NCBI GenBank assembly: GCA_009760855.2 | Contig: WPIO01000036.1 | Coordinates: forward strand, 421,001-485,000 | Source of the DNA: Cristatella mucedo | Lineage: Eukaryota > Bryozoa > Phylactolaemata > Cristatellidae | Direction: 5' to 3' | Length of the DNA stretch: 64,000 nucleotides | Shown: piece by piece, positions 1 through 26,615 of the stretch | Layout of the letters: every line of letters begins with the position of its first letter | How positions within the stretch are numbered: position 1 is the stretch's first letter | Made by a program: the position numbers and the translations under genes | The notes under the pieces: model-generated | What the model was told of the DNA's origin: nothing | Database searches by the model: none | The model's input: the letters and a program-made list of their open reading frames with translations, nothing else

Positions 1-110
1 ATTCGTCTTAAAAATAAGTAGTTGGTATAGCACCCAGGGAAAACTGAATTATTATACAGGCGCCTTTATATACCATCCCTGGGCGTGTGGAAAGGCGCTG
101 CATTAGGATC
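1..110 (-). repeat. SINE-2/LINE-A type 3' tail, reversed
   Basis: Read in reverse it shows GGCGCCTG, then a TTCAG..CCTGGGTGCTATACCA stretch, the hairpin-type 3' end seen in SINE-2 and LINE-A. The head is missing or unrecognisable. Confidence 0.4.
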
Positions 111-247
111 TGGGGATCAATATTAAGTCAATTGCTGGCGATAGATCCTCGAACAGCAGAACAGAAGGCCCTTACCCTATCAGCATTGCTCAAAAGTTTC
201 TACTTTTGATAACAAGAACAATGATAATAGTGATAATAGTGGATTTA

Positions 248-316
248 ACAGCCTCTTTGTTTAGCGGCAGAAGAGCCTTGACGGCTATCACCACCGCCTG
301 CAGCCGTGCTACAGGA
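248..316 (-). mobile_element. SINE-1 3' fragment
   Basis: The reverse strand reads the SINE-1 body (GGTGGTGATAGCCGTCAAGG) and end (CTTCTGCCGCTAAACAAAGA). The tRNA-like head is absent. Confidence 0.6.
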
Positions 317-459
317 TTGACATCAGAGGCGATCTAAGCAGGTCCAATTGCAAGCATTTGGACCTGCTTAGACAAGGACATGATACCCAAAGTGGTCCGC
401 GCATTTTTGAAATCTGTCTCTACTTCTATAACTCACAACTTGATGGTCTTGTGGGCCGT

Positions 460-620
460 GATGACCCACTTGGTAATGCGGTCGCACTTCTAGACTGAGA
501 TCCCGAGGTAGTGAATTCGATTCCTTCGGTGCGCGATCCTTTATTGCCGCTGAAAGCGGCGGTGATAGCCTTTAAGGATCTTCCGCCGGTATAAAAAGAG
601 GCTGTTAGATAAGCTATATT
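460..620 (+). mobile_element. SINE-1 copy (tRNA-derived)
   Basis: It carries a degraded box A region, the box-B-like GAATTCGATTCC, then the SINE-1 body (GGCGGTGATAGCC) and end AAAAAGAGGCTGTTAGAT. It is followed directly by a LINE-A fragment. Confidence 0.7.
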
Positions 621-629
621 TTTACCGTA

Positions 630-1175
630 ATTTTTAAACTTGGTTCAAAACTCAGCAACTAGGCTTGTCTGCCATAAGCATCCCAACTGCCATATGACAA
701 CACTTCTCGCCAATCTGCAACGGCTTCACATCAAGCAGCGAATTGAATTTGAAGTTCTGTCACTCACCTTCAGGTCCCTTCATTCTCTAGCTCCAGCCTA
801 CCTATCAGAACTACTCAGCCTCCAAACTAGGCATCGTACCACCAGCTTTTCAGACTCAAATCATTTAGCTATATCTCTTAAGAGCCTCAAATCAAATCCT
901 TTGGAGACCGTGCCTTTAGTTCGTATGGTCCTAAACTTTCAACTCGCTCCAGACTGATTTCACAACATCCTTTGACTTGACAGTATTTAAAAAGTAAGAA
1001 ACGCACCTGTTCATCACAGTATTTAATGGATCAGTGTAAATTTTTTGTGGTATATTCATACGTGCTGATTATATACTGGTTACCATTAAAAATATGGACA
1101 TACTTCATGAACCGCATGTACATAGTGCCTAGAAAGAGATTCGGTTCTCAGAGAGCTCTATACTAATGTCTCACT
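630..1175 (+). mobile_element. LINE-A 3' fragment
   Basis: A diverged piece of the end of the LINE-A ORF2-like protein (RLVCHKH, LANLQRLHIKQRIEFEVLSL, SLHSLAPAYLSELL) with a decayed tail near 1132-1175 (AAAGAGATTCGGTTCTCAGA). The open frame at 640-957 is this fragment, not a gene. Confidence 0.75.
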
Positions 1176-1254
1176 ATTCTTATGCCGTGCATGGTAGGCG
1201 GAAAAAACTGTCTCGAATAATTAAAAATAAATTCAACTTACTACCGATGGTATG

Positions 1255-1700
1255 ACCTAGTGTCACTAAGAAACTTCAAAATAGGCTTGTCCACAATATC
1301 CTCAATAGCATCTGGACGAAATAAAATTGTCCTGATTCTAAACGACTTTATATTTGATGAATACATCGGCTGCGACGGTATTCTTTCCAGCTTTCAGCAT
1401 TTCAAAACTATTGCAAAACTTTGGACTTGCTTAGATAAGGATATTCCAGGAAGCTGGTCAATGCATTTTCGACATTTTCTATACTAAACTCGTGTAACTC
1501 ACTCCTTGCAACATTTCCCACCCTGTTTGTGCTATAAGACGCTTGAATTTCGTGCAAAATCAGCTGCCGATTTCGTCGTTCGCGTACTTTAAAGTACCAC
1601 TTTAAACTATTTCTCACCGCCCTGTACTGGCTCCACATCAAGCAGTGTATTTAATTCAAATTTCTGCTATTTACTTACAGATCTCTTCCAGGCATCACTA
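1255..1700 (+). mobile_element. LINE-A, strongly decayed
   Basis: Only nucleotide similarity remains: GGACTTGCTTAGATAAGGAT, GTCAATGCATTTTCGACAT and TGTAACTCACTCCTTGC follow the LINE-A order. Many stops and frameshifts. Confidence 0.55.
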
Positions 1701-3285
1701 TCTGAAGTGGTTTTTAGCACGGCTTTCCCCGGGGTCGACCATCTTGTTTGACTCTGGTTGCTTTGATGTGGCTGTAGTTACTTGCGTCTGGGAATCGTAG
1801 CAATGTAACCGGGTTCCAGGGGTCAAAGGCTATTTCCCGCCAAACCTCGCCATACTCCGGCCACGCTGCCGCTCGCCATGCCGCCGAGCTAGGGTAAGAC
1901 GAGCGGCCGTCAGGTTAGACCTCTTTATAATAACGCATGCGCCAACAACAACAGGGGGAACTAAACAAGTCTACAGGGAGGGCCCTATACACAGCACACT
2001 ATGGGGGCGCAAGACGACGCAGCAAGCGCGAACAAACGTGTTAGTTGGGGTCAGTCGACTTCCGCAGTCCTGTCGTTGTACCGACTCCGAGTCCAACAGT
2101 ACGAGCGTACGCCGTCCAAAACCCGGCTGGCTGAGTAACTGCTGGCTAGTCCGAGTCGACAACTACCACAGTCGTAAGCTTCCACCGAAAGACGCCAACA
2201 CACGGGGGGGGGGGTCACGAACACGCTACACGGGGAACGCGGTATAAACAAGTCAACAACGAGCGAGCTATCCAGCTCCACTCGGGCCTTGGGTACTCGT
2301 TCCCTTGCGTGCGTGGCAGCATCGCCGGAGCACGCCTGCACGAATCCAGGTGCATAACTCGGCGAGACCGGGAGCCTCCAACACCACGACTTGCTTGGCC
2401 AACTTCCCGTACCCAAGAGCCCCGGTGACCTCACGTCACCGCATACATCCGGCCGTGCCGTAGGTCCCACCCCGGCCTAGCCGGTGACCCTAACCCTCAC
2501 TATAGCCGTCCGGTCCCAGCCAACCGAACCCAGCCTGGGTACAGCAAGATCATGCTACCCCTCATTGAAAAGCGTAAACTAGGGAAGTAGAAGTGGGAGC
2601 TAAGAAGATGTCACTGATCAGACTTAAGAATTACCGAAATACTTCTCTAGGGGAACTGAAAGCTGATCTTCGACTCTTTGATCAGGCGACGCCCAGTCCT
2701 GCTTTAAAATAGTTTAAAACTAATGGCCATTATTTTGTTGATCTTTGGCAATAAGTGATCAGTGCAATTCAACAGTTTTTCATGCTTTAGTTCCACTTCA
2801 CTTCAGTACAGTATCGTTCATGTAACGGCCTTGGCTATTAAGTTGAAGGCTAGGACAAAATATTCGAGAGCTCTCTCTCGAGTTCGAAGGCGAAAGCATC
2901 ATTTTCGACAGAGCCAAGAGTTATCTCTACGGCTGCTGGTACGACCTTCACCTTCTCGTCGCGAAGAGCAGTCGCGTTACACTAGCATAGATTCGCAAAG
3001 TTGCGTTCATGTGTCGCAACTGACCTCCTTCGTCAGCTTCGCTCGACTCGCGCAGTTTCTTCTTTTTCTCCACGCAGCTGTCGCACTCAAGTCGAAACCA
3101 CGACTGTCACGGCAGCGACGTTTGCGATTAATCAATACCCTAGCATAAGATTAGTGGTCCGATATCAATGACATGGCGCAATTATCTGATCCTTGCTATT
3201 GAAGGTAGAACGGCAGTGTATGGAGATGCATGGACCGAGCCACAGAGTTGACGTCGAACTTTCGTCACACACACAAGTCGCACTA
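1700..3285. other. No recognised gene; GC-rich block
   Basis: GC-rich to about 2560, giving overlapping open frames on both strands (for example minus 2051-2470) without recognisable domains. TTTATAATAACGCATGCGCC at 1924-1943 combines an AT box with an NRF1-like GCATGCGC palindrome, and a run of ten G lies near 2205. From 2560 to 3285 I see nothing. Confidence 0.35.
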
Positions 3286-3287
3286 AT

Positions 3288-3590
3288 AAAAACGGGTCAA
3301 CTCGCTTCCACAATTCTTACGCAACGACATCTACTCTCCAACTGCCGACTGTGGCGCATCTTTTTCAGCGGTCCTGAACTGCTACTTCTATGCTACTCAC
3401 TACCTCAACTGCTCTCCTAACTCTGCTATGCTTTCCACTTTCTCTTTGTTGCGAGAGACGAATTCTGTTGGCTACCGAATGCGTACCGAAAGTCGCTTAG
3501 GCTGTGAGTGTGCTATACAAAACTCTCCTGCGTAACGCCCACATGGTCTTTATGACTTTGTGGAGTTACTGACGGAGATACACACACACC
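3288..3590 (+). mobile_element. LINE-B 3' fragment, (AC)n tail
   Basis: The last 300 bp of LINE-B: coding end (CTTCCACAATTCTTACGCAA through TCCTGCGTAA), the short 3' end GTTACTGACGGAGATA, then CACACACACC. The 3600-4040 stretch downstream holds only a GGGTTTGAATCC box-B-like sequence near 3748. Confidence 0.85.
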
Positions 3591-4040
3591 TCCACTCCTA
3601 TTTTTATTCAGCGCGAACCTGATTTTGGAACGCCGGAGCTCTCGTTACTGTCTTCGCGAAATATCCAATACCTATTTATTAATGCGGATGCTACCACTCC
3701 CTGACGCAGAACTGTAAGGCACTAGTACTTTGAGACTTGGGAACTGGGTTTGAATCCTGCAGCAGGGATTTCCTTACTTCCGGTTACCAACGAAACGAAA
3801 GCACTAGCTGTCAAGTGCTTTCATTTATACTGGTGTGGTTTTCTGTTTACTGATGAGTTTGTGCTTGCGTGCAAAGGTTTGAATATAAGTTATTTCAAAA
3901 GAGGATACGAACAGAGAGGAATCTTATTGCACAATCGCTACGACTCGGTCGAACTGAAGCCTCGAAGCAGTTGAAAACTGTCGCAAGGTAATTCTCAGCG
4001 ACAACATTAAGTAAGCAGGCCGAGAGTTTAAATAAATCCT

Positions 4041-4203
4041 AGCTGATCAAACAGCCTCTTTTTTGTATAGCGACGGAAGAGACTTTACGGCTATCACCGC
4101 CGCTTGCAGTGGCGATACAGAATCGCCCACCACAGGAATCGAACCCACGACCTCGGGGCCGAGGTCGTGAAAAGCAACCACCTTACCTAGTGTGCCATCA
4201 CAG
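4041..4203 (-). mobile_element. SINE-1 copy, near complete, reversed
   Basis: The reverse strand reads GATGGCACACTAGGTAAGG (box A region), GTGGGTTCGATTCC (box B), the CAAGCGGCGGTGATAGCCGT body and the AAAAGAGGCTGTTTGATC end. About 160 bp. Confidence 0.85.
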
Positions 4204-4371
4204 TTTCCTTTCAGACTGCCCGGGATTCTTATAAGCGAGGGCAACTCTTCTCTCATAAGCAGCCTTAAAAAAATTTCAAGGTTCAGCTGGACAGCGGACG
4301 GAGATTGGCGATTCGTGCATATAGCGGGAGAGCTGAAGCAACCCCACGCGGTAACGTATGCACTATATAAT

Positions 4372-4581
4372 TGCACCCTAGAGTAGGCGGACCCACTGAC
4401 ATTCAATTTGTCGGTGGGTCCGCCTACTCTAGGGTACATACCGAAAAAGAGCGAGCACGTTGTACCCAGTTCCCGTCCTCGGAACTCTGGGAGCTGACCC
4501 CAGGCTTTACCCTTCCGGGGCAATGCGACGCCCAGCCCGACATATCGAATGTCAGTGGGTCCGCCTACTCTAGGGTACATA
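4372..4581. mobile_element. Fold-back / MITE-like element
   Basis: An arm of about 33 bp (4372-4404, CCCTAGAGTAGGCGGACCCA core) is followed at once by its near-perfect inverse (4410-4440) and again by the inverse at 4547-4581. The outer pair encloses about 210 bp. There is no open frame or transposase. A target-site duplication is not clear. Confidence 0.6.
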
Positions 4582-4589
4582 CTAATGCC

Positions 4590-5392
4590 CGACTAAAGCT
4601 GCTAGCATACACGCGTATCGACGCGCTCTGGAACGAACTAGTGAAGCGACTGGGACTAAACTTTTCCTTTAGGATGCGAAGCAAATAGCAGAGGTAGACT
4701 CGCGGTTGCACTACTCGCACTGGCGGAACTAGCGCGCCTCGGCGCGATAGCGGCTTGCAATTCCAGTCGTGAAGCCGATTACATAGGCGAATTTAATCAG
4801 GCGAAGGTAGAATGCGACGTCAGTCGTCCATTAAAGGAATTACTTTTTAATAAACGGTTTTGACTTAAAGTAATTTCAAAAATTTAAAAACTATGAAACG
4901 CCAAAGTAGTTCGGCGAAGAACGGGGATTGCGGAGCACCTGAGCTTTCAGAGGGATTCTTCCGCACCGATCGCCAATTCACGTGTTTGGTTGCCGCTTTC
5001 AAGACTGGCAAGGCATATTCCTTTACGGCTAATAATAAAACTGCAGTACTCCTTGTAATCTCTTACTTAGGCAACTCAGAGAGCAGGAAAACCTCAATTT
5101 TCGATAAGAACACGGTACACCGGAGCGCGATTAATACTCTTAACATGTCACGCCGAGCGGGCCCCCAGCTGCACGTTCACCCTTTGATCATCTTCTGGGC
5201 ATTGCTATGTCTGAATGCGACGATCCAATTCTGCTATTCAATATTTTAAATTTCGCGAGATAGGAAGAAAATAAGCGAAATTGAATATTTTTCCAGTTCA
5301 TGAGAGAGACACCGAACAGAACCCTCGCCTATTGCAAGGCAACACATGGCTTCTCTTTAGTTCCGGTCCGGCTGGTTGCTACCTGGCCGAGC
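4590..5392 (+). promoter_or_regulatory. Upstream region / 5' leader of MED16
   Basis: About 800 bp between the fold-back element and the MED16 start. I see no clear TATA box and no transposon. An unrelated open frame (4893-5249) precedes the start; its codons match nothing I recognise. The core promoter presumably lies here, by position only. Confidence 0.35.
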
Positions 5393-20757
<15,365 letters not shown>

Positions 20758-21415
20758 CCACTGGTCTAAGCCAGTCGCTCACGCTTTTCAAGATCGAAGC
20801 TGCTTTGAGTCCGGCCTGCCGGTGGGGTGACTGCTGCCGTTTGCTCTGCCACCCTTGGGGGCTTCCTTGAGAAGGTCCACGTGTGAAGGCGAAGTGGCGC
20901 TTCGCCCGTCATTACCGAAGGCCATCGTGCATAATTTAGGTGCTGGCCCGACTGTGGGTGCTCTGAGGGTGCTCTGGTGCACCGATCGCCCGTTGGAGTG
21001 GGGCAGCTGTAAGCAAACCACCCGCTTCCGTTTGCGGCATGCCTGAGTTGAGATCCTAACAAGCATGACCGTCCATCCTTCGTCAAGCGACCACTCCTAT
21101 GGACTTAGTTCTTAGTGATACTACGAGCCCGGCTGTTAGCTCGACTCTGCTCTCAGGTCTGGTGGGCTCTCTAGTGTGGCTAAAATTGTAACTTTACAGC
21201 AGTTTGCCCTGAGCTCGTTTCGTTTCATCTGACGATGATTGGGTCTCAAATACCCGTCACTCGCCGAGCATCTTCGAGGGTTTGTCCTCGGTCCCTGGTG
21301 CTCTCTCTATTTTTGTAGCACCTCTTGAGCTGTTCATAATTCAGAGCCGCATCGGTCGTATCCTCCGTGCCGACTTCACCTCTATATAGTTTTTTAGCCT
21401 TTACAATGAAAAAAT
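20758..21415. other. MED16 3' flank, nothing recognised
   Basis: The 3' UTR and downstream sequence. I see no canonical AATAAA, no repeats and no convincing open frame; short frames on both strands reflect GC content. Confidence 0.5.
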
Positions 21416-21417
21416 AT

Positions 21418-21546
21418 ATAGTTCATTGGTATAGCACCCCAAGAGAACTTAAATGTCTATTCAGGTGCTTCACATATGCCACAGGGCTCGAACCCACGAC
21501 CTCAGCCAGACCTGGTCGGGGCGAGCACCTTAACCGCTGGATCAAT
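21418..21546 (-). mobile_element. SINE-2 copy, near complete, reversed
   Basis: Reverse strand: head CCAGCGGTTAAGGTGCTCGC, box B GTGGGTTCGAGCC, then GTGAAGCACCTGAATAGACA and AAGTTCTCTTGGGGTGCTAT. The last part is a LINE-A-type hairpin in which AGCACC pairs with GGTGCT. Confidence 0.75.
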
Positions 21547-22004
21547 TCAACAACCTTTAGAGTTGTCTGTGCCTCGTTGAAAACTTCCCAGTAGGTCCTG
21601 GCTGTTGGTCAAAGAGTTAAACTCAGTGATCGAATTACTCCTCATTGGAAGATGAAACTGTAGCAGGAATCGGGGATTTGGGCTTCGATTCATGCAGCCA
21701 TTATCTAGTCACTAACATCTGGAGGGGGCATCTTTAAGAACTAAATGTGACAAAGTGCATTCAGAAGATTGCCATCACAGCCAGTCATCTCTTGGTCTCT
21801 CCCCAGAAATGAAAGATTACTGAGCTTAGCAGACAGATGGATCCTACTTACTGGATCCTACTTACTAGCTCCCTTGTTCTTTCTAGTTGTTAAACTGCTC
21901 CTGTAACTTGTCCTTTTATAGGGCCACTGAAATATGCTGCCAAGTCTAGAGACTTGGCAGCATGTTTCACTTTTCATATTTCAGCGCTCCTTGCTTGTAG
22001 GCGT

Positions 22005-23102
22005 CCTCTTGCCGATATGATTGCCAAACACAATCTAGGCTTTCACTTCTATGCTGATGACACTCAGTTGTACCTTTGCTTTGATCCCTCCCAGCCTTCG
22101 AGCACCTCGAATTATCTCAACTCGCTTGCTGCATGTATTGATCACATCCGCACATGGATGGCAGCAAATTTTCTTAAATTAAATAATGATAAAACCGACT
22201 TACTAGTTATGAGCAAACCAAGTGTGATTCAGAAATTGGAAAGGCTGGCGCTCACAATCGGCTCTTCCAGCATATCTCCTGTTGAATCTGCACGAAATCT
22301 AGTTATGTTTCAAAGTGACCTTACGTTAGACTACCACATCAGCTCAAAAAGTCGGGCTTGTTTAGATACCACATCTAAGTTGGTCCATGCATTTGTGAAA
22401 CCCTGTCTTCACTTCTGTAACTCTCTGCTTGCTGGCCTACCGGCATGTGCAATCAGGCACTTATAGCTAGTGCTAAACTCTGCAGCTAGGCTTGTCTGTC
22501 GTGACCGTCGCAGTTGCCACATCACACCACTTCTCCCGGACCTGCATTGGCTACCAGTTAGGCAACTGATCGACTTCAAGGTTTTGTCGCTCACTTTTAG
22601 GTCCCTTCATTCTTTAGCTCCAGCCTACCTATCAGATCTACTCCATACCAGGCTAAGCATTGTACCACCTGCTTTTCGGAATCGAGCTGTTTACCTAGAC
22701 CTCGCACAAACCTCAAATCCTTTGGAGACCGTGCATTTAGCTTGTATGGTCCTAAAGCTTGGAACTCACTCCTGACTGTGTCACGACATCCCTGACTTGA
22801 CCATTAATTATTTAAAAAGAAGTTAAAAACGCAACTATTTGTGACAGCATTTTGTGGGTCCCTGTGATTCGTCCTTCATGTGCTTATGCATGCTGACACT
22901 CTGCATGCTGCCACTAAGCACATTTGCATGCTGACCCTGTGCATGTCACCCCTAACCATGTTATTCATTTTGTTTGTTTATCAAGCATTATATTACTCAC
23001 CATTCAATCGCATTTCCCTTTGCAGCAAAGGTAAAGCGCCTAGAGAGAGATTGAGTTCTCTGAGGGTGCTTTATCAAGTGCATCATCATTATTATTATTA
23101 AA
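22005..23102 (+). mobile_element. LINE-A copy, 5'-truncated
   Basis: A 1.1-kb CR1/L2-like fragment: reverse transcriptase box FHFYADDTQLYLCF, FLKLNNDKTDLLVMSKPSV, thumb (ISPVESARN), the C-terminal block (ARLVCRDRRSCHITPLLPDL, LAPAYLSDLL), UTR, hairpin tail AAAGCGCCTAGAGAGAGA..GGGTGCTTTA and (ATT)n. Frameshifts and a TAG near 22464 break the frame. Confidence 0.92.
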
Positions 23103-23539
23103 AGCCTAGATACAGTTCTTAGGGAGCTAAGCAAGTAAATATATCTTTTCCTGCAATTCTGGTAGTACTGGCTGCCTCGTACCATGCAAGGATGCTTGCT
23201 TGTTTGGTGTGGTGACATCTAAAAAAATAAGCAAAAACCCACGTGTTCTTGTCAGCATTTGCTCCATCCATGCGATTGTTCGTCGTGTGCTTGTTGGCCT
23301 ACATTGGATATTTTGTTTCCAATCAATCCAAATGCTTTCTCTCTGGTATATGTAAAATACGTTTAAGGAGATCTTTCAGTTTTCAGCACTATGCAACGGT
23401 TTTATTATTAAATGTGGTCGAGTCCTCGACCACAGCAGGTTAACATTTGCCACTTGGCACCTCTTTGATTCAATAGAACACAATTATTCACATGGCGTAC
23501 CGTTATTCGGCGAGAGCGCACATCAGTCGAATTTAAAAC

Positions 23540-23557
23540 CACGGCTTTAAAGCCGTG
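23540..23557. repeat. Perfect 18-bp palindrome
   Basis: CACGGCTTTAAAGCCGTG, flanked by AAAAC and TTTTT, so a hairpin followed by T can form on either strand. Confidence 0.7.
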
Positions 23558-23587
23558 TTTTTGTGAAGAGTACTTGTACCGATCTAA

Positions 23588-23698
23588 GTGGATAACTCAA
23601 TCGGAAGAGCACTAGACTGGTACTCAAGAGGTTAGAGAATCATGTTCTGCTGAAGGCCAACATCTTTTTCGGTTTCAATCCCACTGCAGATATCCTCT
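23588..23698 (+). pseudogene. tRNA-like segment or SINE head
   Basis: AACTCAATCGGAAGAGCACT resembles a tRNA D-arm and box A; GGTTTCAATCCCACTGC resembles a T-arm and box B. The spacing is too long and the anticodon stem poor, so it is not a functional tRNA. Confidence 0.4.
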
Positions 23699-25494
23699 GG
23701 TCACTTGGTATATTGAAATTATTCTGTTGACGATCGGTAATCCGTCATTATATGATGCCCTTAAACTAGCTTGCATCGGGCACAGCATTCATTTGACTTA
23801 CGTATCCCTTCCTCAGTCATGCAACCATTCTTTCTACCTCGTTCTTTTGGGTGTGTTACATCCTCCCCTTTGCTTCCCGAATTAGTCATGTTGGCAGACC
23901 CTTGCTGTTGTTCGTTGTTGCTGGCTGGATGAAGCACTGGCAACCAGTAGTGAGTTTTTTTATTTTCATCCAGATGCTCACTGTTAACTCAAGCTACCAA
24001 GACAGAAGGCAAGGCGCGATTGAGTGAGCCTGCAAGACCTTGCCTCTGCGGCGGCCTGTGGGTTGCTGTCTGACTACTAGCATCTAGTTGACTCACACCT
24101 GCCACCTGAAACGGCTTCAGCGAGATGGCGTCATCGAGATCCGATGTCTCATATACTCGGCCATGACTATGGAAGTAGACGATGGGTGTCGCTTTCTGAC
24201 CAGTCCCAAGCTGTTGCATACCTAAAGACGTGGCCATGCCATGCTTTTCACTCAATAGGCGTTTTTATGTCATTCTCGGTGGGTGGTGAGAGACACTGCT
24301 ATGTCCGTGGAGCACAGCCTGATCACCTCGCTCTGCATCTTCAATTAAGGCTGCTTTGCGACGAATGACCACCGGTAAAAGTGTTTAGTGAGGCCTGCTA
24401 CTGTTTAGCAGTGTGGTACAAGCAGCCAGCGTAAGCTCGGTTGCAGATTGATAGCTACAACTATTGCGAATGCATTTATTTCGCTCCGTTTAATGCCCCA
24501 TCAAACGCAGTTTCTTGGCAGGTGAAGCCTGCTTGCTCTAGCCCCGGCTAGCTGTGGCCAGCTGGTGTATTGTGTGGCTTAGTGACAGCTGCCTTGCTGT
24601 CTACTCAGGCTGCTCAGGCAGCTTGCCTGCTCTGTTGCATTTTGTGTGCTAAGCGTCTCATTTTGAATATGTTTATTTAGAGCTCAGACTTTCTTGATGC
24701 AGCTGGCTGCCAGCTCTGCACACCCAATGCTGCCACCGTTGAGATAGCTACTAATGCTCACTGTCTCTGGCATATGAATGAATCAATGAGGCAAAATGTT
24801 CACAGTAACTGAGTGCAGCTGATCGTTCACCAAGCTCATTTAGGCAGTTGATGGTGGAAGGTGTAGCTGGACGTTGAACGTTCTCACAGCTTTCTACTGG
24901 CAAAGCTTATCACACCAATGTTGGCTGCTCTGACGCTCACCGGCAATTCCGGCTTCGATTGTCGTTGCTTCTGTGTTCTTGCTCAGTTCCATTTTTTATA
25001 TTTAAGAATGACTATATATCTCCCTGTAACGTCACAAAGCCACACAGTCGAAGGGAATGTTGGTCTGGAGAGGTTTCTATAGTGCACTTGCAGCAACAGA
25101 CCATGCAACAATTAGTTAGGAAGAGTAACCGAATTAAGTAAATAAAAGAAAACATTAGCACACAATTAGCACGGCTGGGAAGTGCCAGAGTCCTCGAGGA
25201 GGGTAGTTGATACCATCGCAGTGAACTAATGGGAGTAAGCTCCTCGAAATTTTGCAGACAACAGCTGGATTCGCAGGTGAACGCCACTGCAGCGCTGGCA
25301 TCGCATGGTTCAAACCTAACAAGTATCTGTCAAGTGTGAGAGCTAATCGCTATGGAAGCAGTACTGCTGCTGCTGCTGCAGTACTACTTCCTTGTCAGAA
25401 AGGTTGACTGAGGAGTGTATAACGACCTTGTCAGAAATGGTGACTGAGCTCGAATCTCTATGCATCTTTTGGCAACATCTTTCACTATTAATCT

Positions 25495-25774
25495 TCGTCC
25501 ATTTGAGCCCTTTTCATCACGCCTGAGCAGCACCTGCACTGCGATGGCTTAGGTCCTATCTCAGTAGGAGATTTCAGAGCATTTGTTTTTAACAGTACAG
25601 TCATACGAGAAGCCTATCAAGTATGGGGTAGGCTACACAGTTCGGTGCTTAGCTCACTTAACAATGATGTATACTTTCACTCTTGCTGAAGTAATCGCCA
25701 AGCACAAAATCTAGGCTTTCTTTTTTATGCAGTTACTATACATTTGTAACCGTGGGCAGAGCTCTTCCTTCTCT

Positions 25775-25809
<35 letters not shown>

Positions 25810-26615
25810 CTCTCTTCTTGTAGCAGGTATATCTGACATACGTACTTGGATGGTGATCTTTTCAAACTTACAGACGATAAAACCAACGTACGACCTACGG
25901 GACAACATACTGTTACTCAGAAATAAAATAGCCTTAACAACCAAAATGGGCCTGGCATATCTATTGTAGCATCTCCGAGAAATCTGGTTGGGCTGTTTTA
26001 CTTTTCAATTGACAAATCACATCAGCTTCAGTCAAGTGTGCTCACTTGCCGCTCCGTAGCAGGGCAAATTCGGGCTTGCTTAGATTAAGATACCGAATCG
26101 AGCGTTAGTAATATCAGGTCTAGACTTGACTGCCTTTGCAGCTACATATTTTCAGTTGATGCTAATCTGTCGCGAACGTCGAATAGACAACATTGCACCA
26201 CTTCTCACCGATCTACACACACTGCCATGAAGCAGCGTATCGACTTTGTCATTCAGTCTTGGGTTCCTTTCTCTTGCTTAAGTCTACCTCACGGAACCTA
26301 CCAGTGGGAATCAGACGCCCCCCATCTACGGATTCGTTGTTTAGCTGTGCCTCGGAACAACTTCACGTCCTTAAGTAGAACAACCTCGCATAGCCTTTAG
26401 TTCGTATACCCCCAAAACCTGGAATTCAATCCCGACATACGTCATTACATCCCCTGACGACACTTTCGTGTCAATTGTCCCTGGTGCTCTTATGGGTGCT
26501 GATACCTTGCATAGCTTCACTAATAGCATCCATGGCAGTAAACGTGAAGTGCCCAGAGTGAGATTATTCCTGCTAGGGCGCCGTGCAGATATATTAGTAT
26601 TACTATTATTTATGG
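25495..26615 (+). mobile_element. LINE-A copy, strongly decayed
   Basis: Traces in order: CTGCACTGCGATGGCTTAGG and CTATCTCAGTAGGAGATTTC (reverse transcriptase palm region), GCACAAAATCTAGGCTTTC (YADD region), a (TC)n run at 25770-25815, CGGGCTTGCTTAGATTAAGA, and the tail AGTGCCCAGAGTGAGATTAT..GGGCGCCGTGCAG. No open frame remains. Confidence 0.7.

Larger units (their letters stand above)
23102..25490. other. Unassigned region
   Basis: 2.4 kb without a recognised gene or LINE. It contains an 18-bp palindrome (23540), a tRNA-like segment (23588-23698) and a CTG run near 25368-25380. Short open frames (for example minus 23761-23943 and minus 23989-24255) have no recognisable domains. Confidence 0.4.

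Noticed and set aside
640-957. 105-codon frame taken alone as a gene
   Set aside because: It is the decayed C-terminal end of LINE-A, as are similar frames at 22470, 30145, 31578, 33005, 39251, 49095 and 57386.
4893-5249. 118-codon frame upstream of MED16
   Set aside because: No recognised domain and no splice connection to exon 1; probably chance in the 5' flank.
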